DNA of 64,000 nucleotides from Mucilaginibacter celer. GTDB taxonomy: Bacteria > Bacteroidota > Bacteroidia > Sphingobacteriales > Sphingobacteriaceae. This document shows positions 55,000 through 62,710 of this stretch, piece after piece; positions within the stretch are counted from its first letter, which is position 1, and each line of letters starts with the position of its first letter. Where the stretch lies: the NCBI RefSeq assembly GCF_003576455.2, contig NZ_CP032869.1, positions 3,906,001 through 3,970,000 of the forward strand, given 5' to 3'. The position numbers were made by a program, and so were the translations under genes. The notes under the pieces were generated by a model. It did no database searches and had not been told where the DNA came from. It saw nothing but the letters and a program-made list of their open reading frames with translations.

Positions 55000-56211
55000 T
55001 CAATCATTTAGTAACTGATAGCAATATAGCCCGCTTGTTTTAATGGAGGCTTTCAAATCTGCCAGTGATTGTTTTTTATCATGTTGCAAGAGAACATTGA
55101 AGATCGGGCGCGGCTCAAAACCCTGTTTTATATCATAAGGGTCTAACATGAGATAAAACCGCAACTGGTTATAACCGCATTTTGATGCATCAAAACCGCT
55201 TACCCTTACAAATACCTTGCTTAAACTGTCTGCCGCTTCCGGCACAGGCCCAAACGAGGTTGGGAATAGGTTGGAAAACATTGGCAGGTACAACGTGCCA
55301 AATCCGTCATTTTGGGAAGAATACGTTAGTTGCCCTTTGTCTCCATTGACCAACTCGGTTTTGAGGATTGTACCCGCTTTTTTATCGCCGGAGGCATCAT
55401 TGCCAAGCTTTAACAAACCAAGCGCATTGGTGCCAAATTCCATGAGTGTTGTTTTGTTCTGTGCATCCGTTACCGTGCGGAGTGATGAAATCACGACATC
55501 TTTTACAATATAAGGGTTTTCAGAAAGCGGCTTTGCCAGTTCAACACTACGGACTGTTACCGGGGTGGTTAACAGACGCGCATAAAGCGCATTTTTCCTC
55601 ACCGCGTCCGGGTAAGTTCCATCATGATAAATATAGACTAAGTTATATTGCACCCAATCTTTTATCGTTTGCAGATATGGCGCGCCGCAAAGCACAAGGT
55701 TAAGCTGGTTATAGCCTGTTTTAGATTGGTCAAACCCTTTGAGCTTAATGGTGATAGAATTAGTTGTGTCCAGCATTTTACCATTATCAATGCCACCTCC
55801 TTGCGCAACAGGATAGTTGGCATTCGACCATGAACCTAAGAACTGGTGCGTATTGTTATCGTAAGGGCCGACAGTTGGCTCAAAGTTATTGGTATTTATA
55901 AAACTCATACTGTTGGTGTTGCCAGCCCTTACGACAATATGATTGCCACCACCGAAAAATTCAGCAGCGGTAATTTTTTCATTGGCATCTGTCGCCAGCC
56001 TAATCGTGCTGATGCCGACCGTTTTCACCACATAACTTTTATAGGTTGTTGTATTGCCAACGGTCACGCCTTTATTGGGGTCGTTATCTGTGCCGCCGTT
56101 ATTGTTGCCGCCGTTGTTATTGTTGTTACCCGGCGCAGGTGTATTGCTTTTACCGCAGCTAAAGAGCCATAGCGCAGTAAATAATATAAGGAAGAATTGT
56201 TTTATGTGCAT
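55000..56211 (-). CDS. Lipoprotein with two related domains
   Basis: 403 residues. Signal MHIKQFFLILFTALWLFSCG with lipobox LFSC, then an Asn/Gly-rich tether. Two tandem modules of about 170 residues share YVVKTVGISTIRLATDANEK / YIVKDVVISSLRTVTDAQNK and LKGFDQSKTGYNQL / VSGFDASKCGYNQL. No catalytic motif is seen; beta-rich surface domain likely. Cargo of the element, function unknown. Confidence 0.8.
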   Translation of the reverse strand: MHIKQFFLILFTALWLFSCGKSNTPAPGNNNNNGGNNNGGTDNDPNKGVTVGNTTTYKSYVVKTVGISTIRLATDANEKITAAEFFGGGNHIVVRAGNTNSMSFINTNNFEPTVGPYDNNTHQFLGSWSNANYPVAQGGGIDNGKMLDTTNSITIKLKGFDQSKTGYNQLNLVLCGAPYLQTIKDWVQYNLVYIYHDGTYPDAVRKNALYARLLTTPVTVRSVELAKPLSENPYIVKDVVISSLRTVTDAQNKTTLMEFGTNALGLLKLGNDASGDKKAGTILKTELVNGDKGQLTYSSQNDGFGTLYLPMFSNLFPTSFGPVPEAADSLSKVFVRVSGFDASKCGYNQLRFYLMLDPYDIKQGFEPRPIFNVLLQHDKKQSLADLKASIKTSGLYCYQLLND

Positions 56212-56258
56212 GTTATTGTGATTTTGGGTTGGTAAATTTTCTTAAGTACAAAGACTGG

Positions 56259-56660
56259 TTATTGCAGGTAGATGGCCCCACACTTGTTACAAAGCCATGA
56301 TTTCTCCCAATCGGCATATAAGCGGGGATAAACATTCCTGTTGTAGTTGAAATACGCGTAGAACAGATAGCCGCCAAAGCCTGCAATAACCAAAGCCCAC
56401 AGCTCGCCCTGTTTCATCAGGAAAAGCCCTATAACAATCAAAACAATTGGGATGATTATTTTCTTCTTGTTAGGCGGCGCTGCTTTCATTGCTGTTATCG
56501 ATTGGGATTTTCCCGTCGTTGTGGTTGTACCTCTTGAAAAACCTTGCCCAAATCCATAGTTTGTCGTGGTGCGGCTTGTGGCGCTGATATTCTGCGTTCC
56601 TTGTTCATAAACGAGGCTGAGCCTTTGTACATTGTCGGAATTACATTGTGTGCATTGCAT
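56259..56660 (-). CDS. Zinc-ribbon membrane protein
   Basis: 133 residues. The N-terminal CTQC and C-terminal CNKCG form two halves of a zinc ribbon. Between them lie a Thr/Gly-rich linker and one or two membrane helices (KKKIIIPIVLIVIGLFLM and LWALVIAGFGGYLFYAYF). Both ends should be on the cytosolic side. Function unknown. Confidence 0.75.
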   Translation of the reverse strand: MQCTQCNSDNVQRLSLVYEQGTQNISATSRTTTNYGFGQGFSRGTTTTTGKSQSITAMKAAPPNKKKIIIPIVLIVIGLFLMKQGELWALVIAGFGGYLFYAYFNYNRNVYPRLYADWEKSWLCNKCGAIYLQ

Positions 56661-56686
56661 AGCTTGATTGTTTTTAAAGAATTTGT

Positions 56687-56872
56687 TTAAGAAATGGAGA
56701 GATTAGGAGCGCCCGACTTATACACACTGGCTTTAACAATTGTGTTTTCTGGCTGATAGGTTGTAGCCATCGCAATCAATTCGACTTTAGGTAATCGTTC
56801 TTTGATTTGCGCAAGATTGCAGTGTGGCGCCAGCATGGAGGCCATGAAAAGAAAAAATAAGAAATGCTTCAT
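56687..56872 (-). CDS. Possible 61-residue secreted peptide
   Basis: MKHFLFFLFMASMLAPHCNL is a convincing signal peptide. About 40 residues follow (VELIAMATTYQPENTIVKAS). The frame runs to 56941, but the ATG at 56872 fits secretion. It begins 46 bases after the T run of the structured RNA at 56919-57061, which may control it. Small, so modest confidence. Confidence 0.5.
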   Translation of the reverse strand: MKHFLFFLFMASMLAPHCNLAQIKERLPKVELIAMATTYQPENTIVKASVYKSGAPNLSIS

Positions 56873-56918
56873 AAAAGGGGTTAAAACGATTGCCTTAGCC
56901 CCTATCAGACAGGTGAAT

Positions 56919-57061
56919 AAAAAAACAGCGTGGGGCCTCACAGACCGTCACGCCCCGCCAAGAGCGCATATGCGAGCAAGTAACCCCACGCTATGGCGTG
57001 CAGCAATAAACTTGATCTCGCATATTTCAGAGGTGTTTTACTTGGCGGGTTCGACGGTCTG
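56919..57061 (-). ncRNA. Structured RNA candidate: four-segment stem, possible pseudoknot and terminator
   Basis: On the minus strand nested arms are CAGACCGTC/GACGGTCTG (57061-57053 with 56949-56941), CCCGCCAAG/CTTGGCGGG (57049-57041 with 56962-56954), ATATGCGAG/CTCGCATAT (57025-57017 with 56976-56968), and CAAG/CTTG. The apical part holds a CACGC CATA GCGTG hairpin. Its 3' arm AGCGTGGGG (56992-56984) is also complementary to CCCCACGCT (56935-56927), just 3' of the stem and followed by seven Ts. Either a pseudoknot or a terminator switch. A DNA role (origin or transfer site) is not excluded. No known family recognised. Confidence 0.65.
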
Positions 57062-57236
57062 AAACGAGTTCGCTATTCAGGAAATAAATACTCCCGAAGG
57101 TACGAACAAAAATCCGCGCCGCAATATTTATAAAGAGAAATTCATTTATTATATTTGAGCACTATGATTAGCGGTATATAACCCGCCAATTAAAGATCCC
57201 CTTACCGCGAGGGTTTTGGGGGCTTTTCTCCCATTG

Positions 57237-58466
57237 TTATTTTTGAGTTGTTAAACTAAGCCGCGCCATTACATCATCCATCGCACTATCTATTTCTTCA
57301 TTCACAAAGTTATTCCCCATATAGCCCTCTGTTGTTTTTAAATCCGAGTGCCGGAAGATTTCTTGCAGTGCAGAAGCGCTGATAACGCCTTTCGCCATCT
57401 GTGCGAAGCTATGGCGGGATTTATGCGAGGTAGCCTGTTTATTGACCTTCGCCCCTTCCATGGCCTTTACCATGAACTTGTTATTCGCCTTGATGCGAAC
57501 TTTGATATATTCCTGTACTGCCGCCTTGTCTTTCAGGTCAGGCAGTTTTTCCAGATCGGGAAACACCAAATTGTGTTTTGGATTGTCGCGCCTGTATTGG
57601 GCTAAGATGGCTTCCGCTTTTGGCGATACCTTTAGAGAGCCGCCCTTTTCATTTTTGCCCATCTTATAATACAAACGTCCATCTTCAAAGTCCGACCATT
57701 GCAGGCGCAGCACATCCGAGGCACGCATCCCGCCAAAGTAAAATGCAAACAACCACAAGTTACGGGCATGGTTTGGCTTTTCATCCAATTCGGCGTTTTC
57801 AAGGGCGATAATATCGGCAGGTGTTAAACCACTCTTTTTACTATCGGGAAACTTGATAACAATGCCGCCTTTGCCAAACGGGTAATATTTGGGATCGACC
57901 AGCTTATCGGTAATAGCCTGGTTATAAATTGAACGGATAACCACCAAATGGTTAACCGCCGTGCGTTCAGTAATGGTGCGTGTCCCTTTCAACCATGCTT
58001 TAAAGTCTTTGAGGAAAGTCACATCGATTTCCGGGAAATACACGTCCCGGTTATTCAAAAACTCTTTCAATCGCTTGATACGTGGCTTTTCAGCAGAGAT
58101 ACGGTTAAAGTTCCCGGCTTTTTCAAGGCGGGCAATATATAAATCTGCCTGTCTGAAAAATGTATTCTCTTTTGCTTTTTGGAAAGCCTTACCAATCACC
58201 TGCGATGATGTATCGGTGTTATTGGTTTCCAGTTCGATTAATTTGCTGCTTGCTTCCGAGAGCCTTTTGGCAATCATATTATTAAGTTGCGGCGCATTCG
58301 GATAAGACTTTTTAACGCGTTGCTTCTTGGCATCCCAATCGCTTAAGGCCACATGATGCCCTAACGAAATATAAGTCGTTTTACGATCTTTAGTTATCCT
58401 GATAACAAGCGGATAGGTGCCATCGGCCTTTTTGTTCTTACGAAGAACCGCACTTATTGAAGCCAT
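57237..58466 (-). CDS. Tyrosine integrase of the element
   Basis: 409 residues, Bacteroidota type. An N-terminal arm-binding domain (AVLRKNKKADGTYPLVIRIT) and SAM-like core-binding domain (AVNHLVVIRSIYNQAITDKL) precede the catalytic domain. The latter has GGMRASDVLRLQW, HKSRHSFAQ, FRHSDLKTTEGYMGN with the nucleophilic Tyr. It lies next to attR and probably catalyses recombination at tRNA-Leu. Complete. Confidence 0.95.
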   Translation of the reverse strand: MASISAVLRKNKKADGTYPLVIRITKDRKTTYISLGHHVALSDWDAKKQRVKKSYPNAPQLNNMIAKRLSEASSKLIELETNNTDTSSQVIGKAFQKAKENTFFRQADLYIARLEKAGNFNRISAEKPRIKRLKEFLNNRDVYFPEIDVTFLKDFKAWLKGTRTITERTAVNHLVVIRSIYNQAITDKLVDPKYYPFGKGGIVIKFPDSKKSGLTPADIIALENAELDEKPNHARNLWLFAFYFGGMRASDVLRLQWSDFEDGRLYYKMGKNEKGGSLKVSPKAEAILAQYRRDNPKHNLVFPDLEKLPDLKDKAAVQEYIKVRIKANNKFMVKAMEGAKVNKQATSHKSRHSFAQMAKGVISASALQEIFRHSDLKTTEGYMGNNFVNEEIDSAMDDVMARLSLTTQK

Positions 58467-58512
58467 AAATTAGTGATTTTGATTACTCAAAGATAAGCAT
58501 TTTCAATCAATA

Positions 58513-58538
58513 TCAGGACAACAATAGGACAACATTTT
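58513..58538. repeat. Right integrase-arm-like repeat
   Basis: 26 bases identical to 43504-43529, with two AGGACAACA units, between the integrase start and attR. Confidence 0.7.
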
Positions 58539-58631
58539 CTAATTTTTAATGATTTTCGATGGTTGCTAATGAATTTAAAACCGCATTTAAAGCCAATTAA
58601 AGCACATTTTGTTTTTCGATGGTTTAAATTT

Positions 58632-58735
58632 CGCAGGACTTAAAATCCTGTTCCCGTAAACGGAGTGCGGGTTCGATTCCCGCTCTGAGTACTTGAAAAT
58701 CAAGCGATTAGGTGAAAGACACTAATCGCTTTTTT
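58632..58735 (+). other. attR: duplicated tRNA-Leu 3' part plus terminator
   Basis: Identical to 43396-43464 for 69 bases, then continues with two mismatches through the hairpin terminator (GCGATTAG...CTAATCGC and six Ts, 58704-58735). No 5' tRNA half is present, so it is not a working tRNA. Confidence 0.92.
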
Positions 58736-58750
58736 GTTGTCAAAAAATTC

Positions 58751-58859
58751 TGGTCTAACATTGGTCTAACATTTACAGGGATCAGTCTGAAAAGTTGGGG
58801 GGGGGGGGGGAATAAAAAAAGTATTTGATTTGCGAGTATACTAAGGATCAGTCCGAAAA
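58751..58859. repeat. TGGTCTAACAT repeats, G14 tract and flanking 15-mers
   Basis: Two GGTCTAACAT units (58751-58774) echo the arm-like repeats of the element but differ in sequence. A run of 14 G (58797-58810) lies between two copies of GGATCAGTC(T/C)GAAAA (58779-58793 and 58845-58859). No gene until 58945. Confidence 0.7.
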
Positions 58860-58944
58860 TTGTTGTATCTATCATTCTTTGCCTTTTTATTAATTTGATT
58901 TTTCTCCCGAACTTTAACTACCTTGAAATAATTATAAACCTGTC

Positions 58945-59184
58945 ATGATAGAAATAGAAGTAAAAGCAAAGGGAACGTATCTTAAGGAACATTATCCTTT
59001 TGAAGATGTACCAAAACTATCCGATAAAAAACTTTGTATTCATTGCGATAAAGTTTTTACGGTAAAAGATTTCAAAGTATTCAAGGATGAGACTGGCTTC
59101 GAATATATTTGCTGTCCCAACGCTCTTGAATGTGATGGCACCGTAATAGATTGGTTTAGCGTAGATGAGGAGGAGAAGTTTTAA
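58945..59184 (+). CDS. Small hypothetical protein with zinc-finger-like cysteines
   Basis: 79 residues. CIHCDKVF, then CCPNALEC, suggests a treble-clef-like metal site. Acidic C-terminus. No family recognised. Convergent with the STAND gene. Confidence 0.65.
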   Translation: MIEIEVKAKGTYLKEHYPFEDVPKLSDKKLCIHCDKVFTVKDFKVFKDETGFEYICCPNALECDGTVIDWFSVDEEEKF

Positions 59185-59264
59185 TCTATAGCAGTCCACA
59201 TCAGTATAAACATTGAGACAAAAAATTTTCACTTTGAAATGAGGATTGATCGTTTTTTTAAGCA

Positions 59265-62036
59265 TCAATCATCTATTTCAAAATCTTCGAACTCTTGCGG
59301 GTTTTTAACATTATTTACAGAAAGTGCTTGTTTAAGGTCCGAGAGGCTTCTGATAATTTTTCCGTAATGAATAAAGTGATCGTTCTCTATTAATTGAAGA
59401 TAATAATTAAATAGCCATTGCGCACTATATGGTTCGTTTATCCCTTCATTACATGCTAAACCAGCCTCCATCAACAAAAATGAGTGAACAAAATTCCATA
59501 TTTTGCTATATCTCTCCCATCCGTTAAAAAAAATACCTCTCGCTGTTTCTGGTATTCCGATTTCACCAACATTATTCAAGTTGATTTCAAAATATGCCCA
59601 GCTTATTCTAATTGAAAAATCGTTGTACAATTCATCAACCTCCTTATATAGTTTTCTGGCAACCAACCAATTGCCCATCATTTTTTCGATATTTATTAAA
59701 CAATAGTCAAGCGGTAGAGTTCTTAATAGATCAACTTTGGATTTAATTAGTGCCTTTGCTTCCTGAAGTTTTCCTTCCATGATATCAATTTTAGCTAAAG
59801 CAACAACCAGTTTGTCAATATTAAATTTCTTTATTCCAGTTTTCAAGATATTTCTTGCTTCCTGATTGTTGCCCGACTTTAATTCAATTTGTGATTTCAA
59901 TAAATATAATTCAGGAGTTAAGGCGCTTGGATTTACCTGTTCTATAATATCTCTTGCAAGGTTAGGATTTCCTTCCTTAAATTCCAGTGATGCCAGAGCG
60001 CAGTATAAACTAGGGCTTTTTGTTATAATTATCCCATCATTAAGAACTTCTATAGCATTTTCTATATGTCTATTTTCAATATGTAACTTTGCCAACGCTA
60101 TATACACGGAATCGTCCTGACAAATTTCTACACCAGTTTTTAGAATCCATTGGGGTGAAAATTGCAAGTCGTCCTCGCTTAATGTCGGAACATATAACAG
60201 TTTAATATTTCCCCGATCTTGTTGTTGTTTTTCAAAGTCTGCCCATAAGTGATATAATTTAGGATTTTTTGGATTTTTGTTAAAAGCTTCCTTAAATAAC
60301 CATCGTGCAGAATATAAATCTTCATCATAATTTCCGAAATTACCTTTTTGGATTTCATCCTTAATGAAGATGTAGTACTGATGGAAAAAATATCTATAGC
60401 TAATTGCAGCCTTTAACAGGGAAATCGCAGTTTCCAGGTTAACGGACCTCATAAAAACTGGTATTTGAGCTACAAGATCAAATTTGTTAAAATAATCCCC
60501 TTTGACAGTTTCCTGTAATATATTATCATAGGTATCGAATAAATTTAATATCCCCGAATCCTGATCAAACAGGACCTCAAAATAAAGTTTGGCAATTTGG
60601 ATATTCCTGGTATAAATTAAATTATCCCCTGATTCTTGAAAAAACGCCTCTTGTGAAAGCTGGTCGCGTATTGCTGAATATTCGCCTATTGATCCAATTC
60701 CTATGAGTTTTCTCAGCATTGTCTCCTGGCAATAAAGGGATCCGTGCAGTCCCCTTCCGAGAATTTCAATACTAACGATGTAGCCTATAGCCAGCAAGAT
60801 TCGATCACAATTTTCCCATTTTTTGATGTTCCTGATTATATCGATAATGATAGCTTTAAAAGATTTACCTTGTGTAGCATAGATCATGATGGACAGAAGG
60901 AAATTAAAATCTTTATTTTCTTCTATAAATTTTTTAAGCCTTTCAGTCGATATGACCGTATTGTAGCCGGTTTTTTGTAGCAATGTTGTTATTGCTTCAG
61001 TTTCAAGGTTTGAAATCTTACGCAGAGCTATTTCTACACCCAGCCATGCCTCTAACTCCTTCGCATTTTTTCTTTTCAATAATGATTGCAGCCATTCGTT
61101 TTTCCTGGCTGCAAAAATAACTTTTACATTATTCAGGAATTTGATTTTTTTTACAAAATCATTCAATTCTGCTATGGTATCTGCACGGTCTATAATGATC
61201 AGGTAATTAATTTTAGGATCAAACTGAAGGTTTTGCGGGTCCAAATGCTTGAATACATTCCAGGAAAAATACACTTCGTAGTTTTTCTTAAAATAATAAT
61301 CACCCGTTTGCATCAACAAAGTAGTTTTCCCCTCCCCTCCGGCACCTGTAATCAGGCACACTTTATTGGCTTCGAGATTTTCGATCACTTGGCTGAAACA
61401 GGAACGTTTAAAAGTATATTTCCGAATAACACTCCAGTCGACAGGCTGGCCTTCAAAGTATTTTTTAAAATAATCCCTATCCTTTTCCTCAAAATGATGC
61501 TTTGTTAGCTTTTCAAAATTGCTATTGCGGTCTATCTTGGGACTTCCTAATTGAACCCATTCCTTGTAAGAATCTTTGAAGTAACTTTTTAACAGTAAAT
61601 TATCCTCGTCATCTTTTAACAAATAGCTTTGAATATCATCCCTATCATAGATTTTATACGTTCGTTTGGAAACCTTCTCGTATTTTTTTAATATGTCTAT
61701 CAATGTAGTGGTCGGATAAGTCGAATAAAAACCAATAAAGCCATCACATTCTTCTAATCTGAGGTTAACATCTATAATTGGTTTTTCATCACTTTCTCTC
61801 ACGGCACCGCCCTTACTCCGGTGTGCATAATGCTTACAGCTTACCAGATACTGTCGTTTAATAGGCGTGCCAAGATCGCTGGGGAGAATTTCTGATATGA
61901 TTAGGTCTTTCCCTGTTCCACCGTCACTGCCAACTGTAGGTCTTTCCTCAATAGTTTTTCCCATGGACCTGAAAAAAGCTTTTGCAAACAACTCCCATTC
62001 AACATCATCTTTTATTTCTTTAAAGTTGACAATCAT
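59265..62036 (-). CDS. Mrr-like nuclease - STAND NTPase - TPR protein, candidate antiphage sensor
   Basis: 923 residues. The N-terminal domain (1-145) has GTGKDLI (D44) and YLVSCKHYA (K68), the D...(Q/E/S)xK pattern of Mrr-type PD-(D/E)xK nucleases. An nSTAND-like ATPase follows with Walker A GAGGEGKTT (231-239), Walker B NYLIIIDRAD (about 277-286) and FAARKNEW as a sensor segment. From about 590 the sequence is helical repeats (DSVYIALAKLHIENRHIENA, PSLYCALASLEFKEGNPNLA), TPR-like. This layout resembles Avs-type and nSTAND3 defence proteins, where the repeats sense phage protein and the nuclease fires. Lower GC than its neighbours suggests acquisition. Single gene, no partner. Confidence 0.85.
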   Translation of the reverse strand: MIVNFKEIKDDVEWELFAKAFFRSMGKTIEERPTVGSDGGTGKDLIISEILPSDLGTPIKRQYLVSCKHYAHRSKGGAVRESDEKPIIDVNLRLEECDGFIGFYSTYPTTTLIDILKKYEKVSKRTYKIYDRDDIQSYLLKDDEDNLLLKSYFKDSYKEWVQLGSPKIDRNSNFEKLTKHHFEEKDRDYFKKYFEGQPVDWSVIRKYTFKRSCFSQVIENLEANKVCLITGAGGEGKTTLLMQTGDYYFKKNYEVYFSWNVFKHLDPQNLQFDPKINYLIIIDRADTIAELNDFVKKIKFLNNVKVIFAARKNEWLQSLLKRKNAKELEAWLGVEIALRKISNLETEAITTLLQKTGYNTVISTERLKKFIEENKDFNFLLSIMIYATQGKSFKAIIIDIIRNIKKWENCDRILLAIGYIVSIEILGRGLHGSLYCQETMLRKLIGIGSIGEYSAIRDQLSQEAFFQESGDNLIYTRNIQIAKLYFEVLFDQDSGILNLFDTYDNILQETVKGDYFNKFDLVAQIPVFMRSVNLETAISLLKAAISYRYFFHQYYIFIKDEIQKGNFGNYDEDLYSARWLFKEAFNKNPKNPKLYHLWADFEKQQQDRGNIKLLYVPTLSEDDLQFSPQWILKTGVEICQDDSVYIALAKLHIENRHIENAIEVLNDGIIITKSPSLYCALASLEFKEGNPNLARDIIEQVNPSALTPELYLLKSQIELKSGNNQEARNILKTGIKKFNIDKLVVALAKIDIMEGKLQEAKALIKSKVDLLRTLPLDYCLINIEKMMGNWLVARKLYKEVDELYNDFSIRISWAYFEINLNNVGEIGIPETARGIFFNGWERYSKIWNFVHSFLLMEAGLACNEGINEPYSAQWLFNYYLQLIENDHFIHYGKIIRSLSDLKQALSVNNVKNPQEFEDFEIDD

Positions 62037-62097
62037 GATTTCTGGAATTTAAATAAAGGAAATAGCTTACAAATATGATCAGTGCATACAAAAAAGG

Positions 62098-62340
62098 ATG
62101 AGCCAGATATTTTTCGGAATTAAAGTCATTAAATATGCAACTATAAATCTGTCAATTCGAAAATGGTTCAGGCGGTTTAATACAAATATTGGAATAAATA
62201 TTAAATTTAAAAGCTTCACAACAATTGTTCTAATAATTTATTGGTGGTCAATTAATTTATTAGGGGCGTACGATCTTTATCAAGAAAATGAAATGCCACA
62301 TCAATTGCTGGAAATTAGTTTACAATTTGACATTACGTAA
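62098..62340 (+). CDS. Doubtful small ORF with one membrane segment
   Basis: 80 codons. FTTIVLIIYWWSINLLGAYD could span the membrane. AT-rich, no recognised family, no clear ribosome site. Divergent from the STAND gene, 61 bases away. Listed because the surrounding 62037-62710 gap is otherwise empty. Confidence 0.25.
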   Translation: MSQIFFGIKVIKYATINLSIRKWFRRFNTNIGINIKFKSFTTIVLIIYWWSINLLGAYDLYQENEMPHQLLEISLQFDIT

Positions 62341-62433
62341 AATGAATTTAGGCGCAATGTTAATTTTTTTTAAGTGTTCAAAAAATCCGGCAGGTTAAAT
62401 TTTCGAACAGCTTTTAAAAGAAAATCGCAATGA

Positions 62434-62589
62434 TTACTCACTTTTCTCGCTCGAATGCTTATTGGCATATTTTTTTAAAACCCGCTTTACTATCATCAAG
62501 AAGCCATAAATGTGTTCGACTATTTCCCAGGTATTGGTACAAAAGCAAATCAACACAAATCCCAATATAAAAATATCGGGCTTTGTTGT
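62434..62589 (-). pseudogene. Possible C-terminal remnant of a membrane protein
   Basis: Minus-strand frame of about 51 codons without a start: IFILGFVLICFCTNTWEIVE then KRVLKKYANKHSSEKSE and stop. The hydrophobic segment and charged tail look protein-like, but the upstream frame is closed by TAA. Confidence 0.25.
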
Positions 62590-62710
62590 TTATCCCGCCC
62601 GATCAGCAAAATAAATTGATCTCTCCCCCTGCTGTTTGCCATCGAAATGATATCTTTACCGCCTGAAACACACGGCAATAATATTGTATACCGTTGACCT
62701 TAATCACAAA

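Larger units (their letters stand above)
43396..58735. mobile_element. Integrative mobilizable element in tRNA-Leu
   Basis: About 15.2 kb between 104 bp direct repeats made of the tRNA-Leu 3' end and terminator. It carries a Bacteroidota-type tyrosine integrase at its right end, an excisionase-like HTH gene at its left end, a MobC/relaxase pair with a putative oriT, and a VirD4-type coupling protein. No VirB-like channel genes are present, so it should be mobilised by another element's secretion system. A second integrase of foreign type and tRNA remnants inside show mosaic assembly. Confidence 0.88.
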
